In this document: piece after piece, positions 28,608 through 36,459 of the stretch
Numbering within the stretch: the first letter of the stretch is position 1
How the letters are laid out: the number at the start of each line of letters is the position of its first letter
NCBI RefSeq assembly: GCF_018069805.1
Contig: NZ_JAGPYN010000004.1
Coordinates: 1-64,000 of the forward strand
Source of the DNA: Pseudoalteromonas ostreae
GTDB lineage: Bacteria; Pseudomonadota; Gammaproteobacteria; Enterobacterales; Alteromonadaceae
DNA: 64,000 bases
Reading direction: 5' to 3'
Translations under genes and position numbers: made by a program
Notes under the pieces: model-generated
What the model saw: the letters and a program-made list of their open reading frames with translations, nothing else
Told to the model about the DNA's origin: nothing
Database searches by the model: none

Positions 28608-29375
28608 TTATTTTGCAAAACTAGGGTCAAGACGATGAGCCTTACGTAACATCGCAGGCCAAGCTAATTGCCCACCGGTACTACCGCTGTGCACTACATT
28701 CGCTTGATTATAAATATTATCGATTATGGCTTGCGGTACTGGTGTAACTGCTTGACCACTGGCTTGTAAAGCCAGCTGTATTTCACAAGCACGCTGCAAA
28801 TCATAAAAACGCATAAACGCATCACCCACTGTTGGCCCTACAGTTAAACCGCCATGGTTTACTAGCAACATATGATTTGTATTAGCGAGATCGTCTTGTA
28901 AACGTTTCTTCTCATCGCTATTAACTGCTAAGCCTTCATAGCCGTGATAAGACAATGACGGCAGTGAAAACATTGAATACTGACTCAGTGGCAGCAGGCC
29001 ATTTTGTTGCGTGGCAACGGCGATGGTTTCTTTTGTATGTAAATGAATGACACAATGGGCATCTTCGCGCACTTCATGAATCGCGCTATGAATCGTAAAA
29101 CCAGCAGGATTGATTGCAAATGGCGTGTCATCCAAAATATTTCCAGCCAAGTCCACTTTGACTAAGTTAGAAGCTGTTACCTCATCAAATGTGAGGCCAA
29201 ACGCATTCACTAAATAATGATCAGTGCCCGGCAAACGCGCCGATAAATGCGTGTAAATCAAATCACCCCAACGAAAATGCTCAACCAACCGATAACAGGC
29301 GGCTAAATCAACTCGTAACTGCCATTCTTGTGCCGAAACTTTATTTTTTAAATTAAGTTGTGGTAATTCAAACAT
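28608..29375 (-). CDS. Class II aldolase/adducin-like protein
   Basis: 255 residues of the FucA/AraD/adducin fold. Zn ligands HLHTKE and NHGGL are visible, but the acid/base Glu position of FucA (a Ser-Glu before His) reads AGFTIH, so the classical aldolase glutamate is lacking. Such proteins form a branch with uncertain reaction. First gene of a pair with the dehydratase, whose 2-keto-3-deoxy product it could cleave or otherwise modify. Confidence 0.8.
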   Translation of the reverse strand: MFELPQLNLKNKVSAQEWQLRVDLAACYRLVEHFRWGDLIYTHLSARLPGTDHYLVNAFGLTFDEVTASNLVKVDLAGNILDDTPFAINPAGFTIHSAIHEVREDAHCVIHLHTKETIAVATQQNGLLPLSQYSMFSLPSLSYHGYEGLAVNSDEKKRLQDDLANTNHMLLVNHGGLTVGPTVGDAFMRFYDLQRACEIQLALQASGQAVTPVPQAIIDNIYNQANVVHSGSTGGQLAWPAMLRKAHRLDPSFAK

Positions 29376-29468
29376 TATGAGGCCTTATTTAAACGCGTTA
29401 AAAGCAAAACACGAAATAGATGGATAGAAGTCTAAAGTAGTGTGCGTGGATGATCAATATTTAAAACA

Positions 29469-29497
29469 AAAAAGCCACACCAAATTGGTGTGGCTGT
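29469..29497 (-). terminator. Intrinsic terminator after the cytochrome gene
   Basis: AGCCACACCAAATTGGTGTGGCT stem followed on the minus strand by TTTTTTT. It lies about 40 bases past the stop. Confidence 0.8.
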
Positions 29498-29534
29498 TTT
29501 CTGTGAGCCCAGTGATAACTCACACTCAGCAAAA

Positions 29535-29858
29535 TTACTTTACGTTTGCTAAGTAATCGGCAATTGCAACCATTTCTTCTTCAGATACATTCGCAACCAT
29601 CGCTTTCATCGCTGCGGTCATGCCATTGTTACGCGCACCTGATTTTATGTCTTTCATTTGCGCCACTAAATAGTCTTTGTTCTGACCGTTTAATTTTGGG
29701 TACATTGCCATGATCGGTGCTTTACCTTCAGGACCGTGACAAGTCTGGCATAGTTTTGCAGTGTAAAGCGCTGCACCATCGGCAGCCATGCTGTTAAATG
29801 ACATGCTAGCAACCATAGTGAGACTTGCACTTAAGAGTAATTTTGTTATCTTGCTCAT
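29535..29858 (-). CDS. Class I c-type cytochrome
   Basis: 107 residues with signal peptide (ending FNSMAA) and one haem site (CQTCH, residues 37-41). The axial Met is in NGMTAAMKAM. It is a small periplasmic c553/c4-like electron carrier. Single gene with its own terminator. Electron partner unknown; a cbb3 oxidase elsewhere would be typical. Confidence 0.87.
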   Translation of the reverse strand: MSKITKLLLSASLTMVASMSFNSMAADGAALYTAKLCQTCHGPEGKAPIMAMYPKLNGQNKDYLVAQMKDIKSGARNNGMTAAMKAMVANVSEEEMVAIADYLANVK

Positions 29859-30000
29859 TGTATTTTCTCTTCTTTTTGACGGTTTATAAAAGTTATTAGC
29901 TTAATTGTAGACCATAATAACGGATCTTTGCACATTACACACGTACGTAATTTATACGCCAAGTAGAGCACCAAACTCGCTGTTTAAGTCATCTCTTAGG

Positions 30001-30540
30001 CTACCAGACTAAATCATCTGGTACTTCAAAATCAGCATAAGGGTCATCAGCATCTTTGCCTTTGTCTTCAGGCTCCACATGAAACACGATGTACTTTTCA
30101 TCAACTTCTGCCACTTTACGGGCTGGCTCATCTTCTAGTACAAAAAACTGCCCTTCCAATACACAAATTGCCAGTCGGCCACCTGACAAGGCTTTTTGCG
30201 TTTGTTCATTTACGTCGAGCTCTTTGACTTTATTTTCGTAAGTAAAATTGAAAGTCCGCTCACCGCGAATCGAATCTTGGTTATGATGTTCTAATATTTG
30301 CTTCACGCGGGCAACTTGCTCACGTTGTTTTAACTCACCTTGGCGAGCTTGATTTAATTCTTCTGCTTTTTTCTGCTGTTCTAACTTTGTTTGTTGAATA
30401 TGCTTTTGCAAATCACTAGGGTTACTAGTCGCCCCTTTCTTTGGCTTTTTTTGTTGCTTACGTTTTTCACTTTTAGCAACTTTAGCTTTATGTGATGTAG
30501 TTAGTCCTGCTTGTAGCAATTGGTCTTGTAATGAACCCAT
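30001..30540 (-). CDS. DUF2058 family protein (YaiL-like)
   Basis: 179 residues: N-terminal SLQDQLLQAG, a basic Lys/Gln-rich helix (residues 20-75) and a C-terminal beta domain with DDPYADFEVPDDLVW as the conserved end. Widespread nucleoprotein-like family with unclear role; the basic helix suggests nucleic acid binding. Standalone, minus strand. Confidence 0.85.
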   Translation of the reverse strand: MGSLQDQLLQAGLTTSHKAKVAKSEKRKQQKKPKKGATSNPSDLQKHIQQTKLEQQKKAEELNQARQGELKQREQVARVKQILEHHNQDSIRGERTFNFTYENKVKELDVNEQTQKALSGGRLAICVLEGQFFVLEDEPARKVAEVDEKYIVFHVEPEDKGKDADDPYADFEVPDDLVW

Positions 30541-30717
30541 GGCTTTGTTCCATTAAAAACTGATATTAAGATTATTTTAATCGTCAATGCAGAGAAATCA
30601 TAGTGCTGTGGCTATTAATATAACAAAGTGTTGTGATTGGAAACTTGATTTGGCGCAATAAATACTTATTTTTAGAATAAAAGTAATCACTTAAAGAACG
30701 CATTGAGGTTGAATTTA

Positions 30718-31905
30718 ATGTCAATCAGGTTAAGCTGTGGTTTTTGTAGTAGGGCCAATAAAATGCGGTTCGGTCATTTATTAATTTGCTCACTGTTTAT
30801 CTTTTTCGTGCTCTATGCACCGCAGCCATTATTAAGCTTATTTGCAGAGCAATTTTCAGTTAGTCCTGCAACCGCAGGTAGCTTGATGACTGCGACTATG
30901 CTCCCTTTAGCGATTGCCCCTTTGGTATACGGCTTATTCCTAGCTAAACGTAACCCTTTAACAATTCTTCGCTACGCGATGCTAGTACTAGCTGTTACCT
31001 GTGTTGCTTTTGCCTATGCCCCCAGTTTTGAGTTATTACTGTTACTACGATTTTTACAAGGTTTAACCTTGCCTGCCGCACTCACCGCAATGACCACTTA
31101 CATAGGCAGCACTTATCAAGCTGATAGTTTGCAAAAAAATATGACCTTCTATATTGGCAGTACAATTGCTGGGGGCTACTTTGGCCGAGTGTTAGCGGCT
31201 ATTTTTGCTGATTTATGGACTTGGCAAGGCTTCTATTTTGTTATTGCCGCAGGTTTACTTAGCTTTGCACTAAGTATTCCACGTAACCGAACAGCCATTG
31301 TTAACAGCACTCTTTCACCATTAAATTATTTAAAACAGCTCGCGAATGCTGCGGTATTAAAATTATATGGTGCGGTATTTTGTATGTTTTTTTGCTTTGC
31401 TGCGTTATTAAATTATTTACCGTTCATTTTACAAGACACTTTTTTAATTACTAATACCCGTGATATCGGCTTAGTTTATAGCGGTTACTTGATTGGTGCC
31501 CTCGCCTCTATTGCGACTCCTTGGTTATTAAAAAAGAGTATTTCACCGTGGCATTTATTGTCTGCTATATTTACTTTTTACAGCACTACACTAGTATTTT
31601 TGATGAGCTCACAATTAGTGATTTTTTTACTGGCATTCACTGGTTTTTGCGGCGCGATGTTTATTATTCATTCAACCGCAGCGCCGCTGGTTAATAAAAT
31701 AAGCAGTGCACCACCGAGTGTCACTAATGGTGCTTATGTGTCGTTTTATTATAGTGGCGGGGCTTTAGGCTCTTTTGTACCAGGCTTGGTATATCAACAA
31801 CTTGGCCATATCGCATTTATGGCCTCGTTATTACTAGTCAGTATATGCGGATTAATTTTAGTAAGTTCGGCTTATCTAGCGGGTAAAAAAACCACTTTAG
31901 GCTGA
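30718..31905 (+). CDS. MFS transporter (YnfM-like)
   Basis: About 395 residues with 12 hydrophobic helices. ATG at 30718 has GAGG nine bases upstream; ATG at 30763, with AGGG, would drop an N-terminal Cys-containing extension (SCGFCSRANK) and is also plausible. Helix 1-2 contains VLYAPQPLLSLFAEQF, and the helix 4 segment FLQGLTLPAALTAMTTYIG fits the YnfM drug-export group. It would export small hydrophobic or toxic compounds; the substrate is unknown. The stop overlaps the convergent prolyl-tRNA editing gene by 34 bases. Confidence 0.82.
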   Translation: MSIRLSCGFCSRANKMRFGHLLICSLFIFFVLYAPQPLLSLFAEQFSVSPATAGSLMTATMLPLAIAPLVYGLFLAKRNPLTILRYAMLVLAVTCVAFAYAPSFELLLLLRFLQGLTLPAALTAMTTYIGSTYQADSLQKNMTFYIGSTIAGGYFGRVLAAIFADLWTWQGFYFVIAAGLLSFALSIPRNRTAIVNSTLSPLNYLKQLANAAVLKLYGAVFCMFFCFAALLNYLPFILQDTFLITNTRDIGLVYSGYLIGALASIATPWLLKKSISPWHLLSAIFTFYSTTLVFLMSSQLVIFLLAFTGFCGAMFIIHSTAAPLVNKISSAPPSVTNGAYVSFYYSGGALGSFVPGLVYQQLGHIAFMASLLLVSICGLILVSSAYLAGKKTTLG

Positions 31906-32372
31906 TGCCCTGTGGTGGCAAAAAAAGCGTCTAAATCGGCTTTTTTTAATAACCATGTTTGGGTGTTATCAAATGGATGACAATGAAATAAATCACCAAA
32001 CCATATGTCTTGGTCAAGCCATAAAGTGACATCATTTTGCTTATCATTCATCAGAGCAAGCATAGATACACATCCAGGTGCGACTTTTAAAAAGCGTGCT
32101 AAGCGCTCATCGGAGGCAAACCCTAAGCGTGACAAGCCTTGATATTTAGCCAGTGATTTTAAGTCTAACTGCTTGTCGTGTGCGGTGATCACCAAAAAAT
32201 GCTTTTTACCTTCGTTATCACGTAAAAATAAGTTTTTTAATCGCGTTCCGGGCCGCTCCACCATTAATTCATCTGCAGCAAGACTACTATGTAATGCGGG
32301 GTGCTCTATAACGTCATAATTGATATTTAAATGCGCTAACAGCGCCGCTAATTTACTTTTATCCGCTAACAT
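31872..32372 (-). CDS. Prolyl-tRNA synthetase-associated (ProX/YbaK-type) editing protein
   Basis: 166 residues of the YbaK/INS fold: NINYDVIEHPALHSS, KNLFLRDNEGKKHFLV, GCVSMLALMND and FHCHPFDN. This arrangement fits trans-editing domains that deacylate mischarged Ala- or Cys-tRNA(Pro). Start directly abuts the stop of the lipoprotein gene upstream (TAAATG). Substrate class (ProXp-ala) is inferred. Confidence 0.85.
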   Translation of the reverse strand: MLADKSKLAALLAHLNINYDVIEHPALHSSLAADELMVERPGTRLKNLFLRDNEGKKHFLVITAHDKQLDLKSLAKYQGLSRLGFASDERLARFLKVAPGCVSMLALMNDKQNDVTLWLDQDIWFGDLFHCHPFDNTQTWLLKKADLDAFFATTGHQPKVVFLPAR

Positions 32373-32762
32373 TTATAAACAACGCCCCATCAAGCGTACA
32401 CTTAAATCTCGCCACAACACTTTATTTATCTCATATTTATCGTTGCGACAATACTTTTTGTCATGCAACTCTTGTTTTAATAAGTGCACAGCTTGATCTT
32501 CTAATTCTAATTTTAAGCTATTTGATTCTTCAAAATATTCTTGTTCAGCAAAGTTTTTAAACTCACTGCGAGTAAGTGGTCGATCTATGTTTAAACTTTT
32601 TCGGCTATTTGCTTTAACCGACACAACATAGGCAAAAATTTTATTACCTTGATCATCTAGCTTGGTATGTAACTGCTTGTTATTAATTTCAAAAGGCGGT
32701 TGCTCATTTTGACTTGCGCACCCGCAAAGCAAAATGAGCAGGATCAATGCGTATTTTTTCAT
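32373..32762 (-). CDS. Small lipoprotein, unknown
   Basis: 129 residues: lipoprotein signal (LILLCGC, Cys15), a charged soluble domain with IDRPLTRSEFKNFAEQEYF and a final Cys (MGRCL), perhaps paired with the Cys in KKYCRN. Polycistronic with the prolyl-tRNA editing gene. No family known to me. Confidence 0.62.
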   Translation of the reverse strand: MKKYALILLILLCGCASQNEQPPFEINNKQLHTKLDDQGNKIFAYVVSVKANSRKSLNIDRPLTRSEFKNFAEQEYFEESNSLKLELEDQAVHLLKQELHDKKYCRNDKYEINKVLWRDLSVRLMGRCL

Positions 32763-32849
32763 TTTTAAAGTCTTTTTACTATCCAGTGACTGCTAGTCTA
32801 TCAAAAATAGCTTACTTGCGTGAAAATTCGCAAAATATATAAAAAATGC

Positions 32850-32878
32850 TTGACCAAATTTAGAAATCTCATTAAAGT
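32850..32878 (+). promoter_or_regulatory. Sigma-70 promoter of tRNA-Ala
   Basis: TTGACC at 32850-32855, 17-base spacer, TAAAGT at 32873-32878, followed by the G/C-rich segment CGTCCCGC typical of stringently controlled stable-RNA promoters. About 60 bases before the tRNA. Confidence 0.6.
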
Positions 32879-32936
32879 TCGTCCCGCTTGAAAGGGAATA
32901 TCAAGTGAGTTACGAAATTCGTAACTTTAGGAATGT

Positions 32937-33012
32937 GGGGCTATAGCTCAGCTGGGAGAGCGCCTGCCTTGCACGCAGGAGGTCAGCAGTTCGATCCTGC
33001 TTAGCTCCACCA
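32937..33012 (+). tRNA. tRNA-Ala (anticodon TGC)
   Basis: 76 bases including encoded CCA. Acceptor arm GGGGCTA/TAGCTCC, D arm GCTCAGCTGGGAGAGC, anticodon stem CCTGC with loop CTTGCAC (anticodon TGC), T arm with GTTCGATC. Very close to E. coli tRNA-Ala(UGC), usually found inside rRNA spacers; here it stands alone. Confidence 0.97.
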
Positions 33013-33146
33013 CTTTCCTACTCTTCAGTTTCACCATTATGGCTCTCATGCCAAATTCTATTTTTAAATCCTTCTGATTATAATCAAAAAAATGTTAATA
33101 TTACGCTTGTTATTTTTTTGCTGTGCGCTGCATTATGTTTACGATC

Positions 33147-33174
33147 AAAAATGCCGAGCATAACTCGGCATTTT
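33147..33174 (-). terminator. Intrinsic terminator after proA
   Basis: AAAATGCCGAG-cataa-CTCGGCATTTT stem just beyond the proA stop. Confidence 0.8.
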
Positions 33175-33196
33175 AATTAGGTTATTCGGTTAGCAA

Positions 33197-34444
33197 TTAT
33201 TCGCGAATTTGACCTACACCATTGACGAGGTATTTCTCTGTCGTTAGTGACTCTAAACCCATTGGTCCATAAGCATGTAATTTTGATGTTGCGATACCAA
33301 TCTCAGCGCCTAAGCCTAACTGCGAGCCGTCAGAGAAGCGTGATGAGGTATTAACCATCACTACTGAGGCATCGACACTGCGTTGGAACAACTGTGCTGC
33401 GGCGTCATTTTTAGTACAAATTACTTCGGTATGGTTTGAACCAAATTGTGCAATATGCTCAATCGCACCGGCAAAGTCTGGCACTACTCGAATGGCAATT
33501 TCTAAATCAAGGTACTCTTCACCAAACTGTTCAGGTGCTAGCACTGTTGCATTATCAAAATATTGCGCTGCTTGACTATCGGCGTTAATTTTTACACCTT
33601 CTTGGCGCAATACAACGGCACACAAGTTTAAAAACTCATCGGCAATATCTTGGTGCACGACTAAACCTTCTAGTGCATTACATACGCCAGTACGCTGGGT
33701 TTTACCATTGAGTAATAAGTTAATCGCCACCTCTAAGTCAGCGTCTTTATCAACGTATAAATGACACACACCTTTAAAATGCTGGATCACAGGAATTGTA
33801 CTGTTATCAGTTACAAAGTTAATTAGCCCTTCGCCGCCGCGTGGAATGATTAAATCAATGCTGTCACGTTGCTGCATTAGCTCCATTAACAAAGTACGGT
33901 CAGGATCTGGGATCACTGAAATAAGCGCCGCAGGAAGATTATGCTGCTCTAATACTTGATGCATGACACTAGCAATTGCTTGCGAGCTTTTAAGCGCCTC
34001 TTTACCACCACGTAAAATAACCCCATTACCTGATTTGAAGCATAACGCTCCAGCATCAGCGGTTACATTTGGACGCGCTTCATAAATCATACATACCACA
34101 CCAAGTGGTACGCGCATTTTACGAATTTTAATCCCGTTAGGACGTTCAGTAATATCGCGTAATTGACCCACTGGATCATCAAGGCTTACAATCACTTCAA
34201 TGCCTTCTGCCATCGCTTCAATACGTTCATCATTGAGCGTTAAACGGTCAATCATAGCGGCTGCTAGATTGTTATCGCGGGCTGCGGCTAAATCACTTTC
34301 GTTTTCTTTAATAATAAATGCTTTTTGCTGGCGTAATGCTGCAGCCATATCCAGTAGCACCTGATTTTTGGTCTCGGTATCGAGTAAGGCTAACTGATGT
34401 GCCGCTTTTGCTGCCTGACGTGAAATATCTGTAATTAAACTCAT
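33197..34444 (-). CDS. proA: Gamma-glutamyl phosphate reductase
   Basis: 415 residues, aldehyde-dehydrogenase fold. Catalytic Cys in RTGVCNALEGL, NAD(P)-binding and conserved MIYEARPNVTADA. It reduces gamma-glutamyl phosphate to glutamate semialdehyde, the second step of proline synthesis. The ATG overlaps the proB stop by four bases. Minus strand, ending in a terminator. Confidence 0.97.
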   Translation of the reverse strand: MSLITDISRQAAKAAHQLALLDTETKNQVLLDMAAALRQQKAFIIKENESDLAAARDNNLAAAMIDRLTLNDERIEAMAEGIEVIVSLDDPVGQLRDITERPNGIKIRKMRVPLGVVCMIYEARPNVTADAGALCFKSGNGVILRGGKEALKSSQAIASVMHQVLEQHNLPAALISVIPDPDRTLLMELMQQRDSIDLIIPRGGEGLINFVTDNSTIPVIQHFKGVCHLYVDKDADLEVAINLLLNGKTQRTGVCNALEGLVVHQDIADEFLNLCAVVLRQEGVKINADSQAAQYFDNATVLAPEQFGEEYLDLEIAIRVVPDFAGAIEHIAQFGSNHTEVICTKNDAAAQLFQRSVDASVVMVNTSSRFSDGSQLGLGAEIGIATSKLHAYGPMGLESLTTEKYLVNGVGQIRE

Positions 34445-35547
34445 GACTTCTCCAATAATGCGATATCTTTCTCTGAAATAACGGGACCAATCGAATCTTG
34501 CATCTTGTCGCTAAATTCGCTTTGTTCGTTATCAGCTATAAAATTCAATAAACAACTACTGTAATTTGCAGTTGCTTTGGCTAATCGAGTGCCGTCGCTG
34601 CTACGTACCAAAATGGTATCGCCAATTGCAAACTCACCATGCACTGCGACAATTTCATCGCCACGGATACAGCCAGTTTCACCTTCTAAAGATTCATCAT
34701 ATGAACCTGCGACAACGACTTCACCTTGCTCACTTGCAGTATGAGTCATCCAGTGAACAGCTTCTTGCATCGGTTTTTCGTATGGTAAAAAAATAGTACC
34801 TGGGTTCTCACCTTCCAGCAGTTTTGTAAACGTCTGTTCTTTAAATCCATTAATGATATAAGTAGTAATGCCATGTGAAGTCGCTTTTTCAGCCGCTTCT
34901 ATTTTCGTTTTCATACCACCGGTGCCAACCGCACTTGTTGCACATCCTGCCATAGCATAGATTGATTCATCAATTGATTTAATTTCAGGCAGTAATATTG
35001 CATCGTCGTGCAGGTTAGGGTTTTTATCATAAAGCCCATCAACATCTGAAAAAATCATCAATGCATCTGCATCTGCAGCAGCAGCGACCATTGCCGATAA
35101 GTTATCATTATCACCGACTTTTAAATCATCAGTTGTCACCGTATCATTTTCATTCATGATTGGCAGCACACCATGATCCAACAAGGTGAAAACAGTTTCT
35201 CTAATACTCTCATAACGCTCACGGTCACGTAGGTCACCATGAGTTAATAAAATTTGTGCCGATGGGAAATCAAAAAAACGGTCCCACATAGCCATCATTT
35301 CTGTTTGCCCCGCTGCAGCCATAGCTTTTTTCATCGCCACGGTGCGCTCTTGTGTCGCTGGAAATAAATGTGCGCCAGCGGCAACAGAGCCTGACGAAAC
35401 TAAAATCACTTCAATTCCTTGACTACGACAACGAACAATAAACTGAGCGATGGTTAACAAATAGCGTGAGCGACAACCATCTTGATCAGGTGCAATCAAT
35501 GCGCTACCTACTTTTAATACAATACGTCGCCAATTTAACTTTTGCAT
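34441..35547 (-). CDS. proB: Glutamate 5-kinase
   Basis: 368 residues: amino-acid kinase domain (IVLKVGSALI; SSGSVAAG; ENDTVTTDDLKVGDNDNLSA) and C-terminal PUA domain (residues about 275-365). It phosphorylates glutamate to open proline synthesis and is usually feedback-inhibited by proline. First gene of proBA. A CTTATCC/GGATAAG inverted repeat (35577-35595) lies about 30 bases upstream. Confidence 0.96.
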   Translation of the reverse strand: MQKLNWRRIVLKVGSALIAPDQDGCRSRYLLTIAQFIVRCRSQGIEVILVSSGSVAAGAHLFPATQERTVAMKKAMAAAGQTEMMAMWDRFFDFPSAQILLTHGDLRDRERYESIRETVFTLLDHGVLPIMNENDTVTTDDLKVGDNDNLSAMVAAAADADALMIFSDVDGLYDKNPNLHDDAILLPEIKSIDESIYAMAGCATSAVGTGGMKTKIEAAEKATSHGITTYIINGFKEQTFTKLLEGENPGTIFLPYEKPMQEAVHWMTHTASEQGEVVVAGSYDESLEGETGCIRGDEIVAVHGEFAIGDTILVRSSDGTRLAKATANYSSCLLNFIADNEQSEFSDKMQDSIGPVISEKDIALLEKS

Positions 35548-36459
35548 AAGTGTTCAACTTTCCATTTTAACTGTGTCTTATCCAAATAGGATAAGTATGA
35601 AAACATTCTCCTAGTGCCTGCCTAGGTAACGAGTTAACAATTTATACTTACCATTACTCACTTTCTTTAGTAATCACTTTTTAACACTCAGCCAAAAACG
35701 CTCACTTAATTAACTAAGTGCATTAGATATAGCATAACTTTAGCTCAATCATTAAGACTGAACAGTTATAGAGTAAATAGAAAGTGTTGTTTATGCATCG
35801 CTGTAAAAGCTGTGTGAAGCTTTTTTATTAACAACATACATAGAGCCTCTAAAGTCTGGTACACCAACAGATAGGGTGATGACTCAAGGACCGAGATTTG
35901 CTCACCACGATGGGTGTCAAATATTGAGTAAATAATAGTTCAACTCAAACAATATCAATCACAATAGATGTAATTTATGTTCAAGCTAACTGATTATTAA
36001 AAATGAGTAAAATTGTACAAACTGTATTCAAAACAATTAAAAAATTGATTTTTAAGTATATAAATATAGTAACCTCTATTTAAACTGCTGGTATTTAAAG
36101 CAATTTAAAAATAACTATATGTATTTGCTTAGACCTAACAAGTAACTAATTAGATAACTAATTGTTTGAACACTAACTATATTACGCTATTCTCAGCCTA
36201 AAGATCAAGGCCATATTTTATACATTCGGCTTATTATAGCGGCCAATTAATTTTAAAAGCATTAATATTCAGTTAGTTAAATAGAGTTTAATTTGTTTCA
36301 AATATTTAAAAACCAATAAATTATCATTTCTTCTACAAATAAGTTCGTAAACAGCTAAAATTCTACTAGGAAAAATTAACATACATGTGTATACCCCTGT
36401 ATTATAAGTATCGAAAGCTTTACTCCTAACTGTTGTAATAAATAAGGAACACTTCATCT
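35548..36459. other. 912-base AT-rich gap upstream of the antiporter and proB
   Basis: No convincing gene. Contains the proB upstream inverted repeat (35577-35595), a terminator-like hairpin (35805-35826) and a more mixed-composition block (35840-35945). Short open stretches on either strand here are not protein-like, except a weak minus-strand run containing VGVPDFRGSMYVVNKK that might be a gene remnant. The antiporter promoter should lie near its end but no clear -35/-10 could be picked with confidence. Confidence 0.5.
35805..35826 (+). terminator. Terminator-like hairpin in an intergenic gap
   Basis: AAAAGCT-gtgtga-AGCTTTTTT with T-run on the plus strand. No gene ends just before it, so it may end a short untranslated RNA or be leftover. 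Confidence 0.4.

Noticed and set aside
36269..36457. Minus-strand short frame before the antiporter
   Set aside because: AT-rich random frame with no ribosome site or recognisable product.
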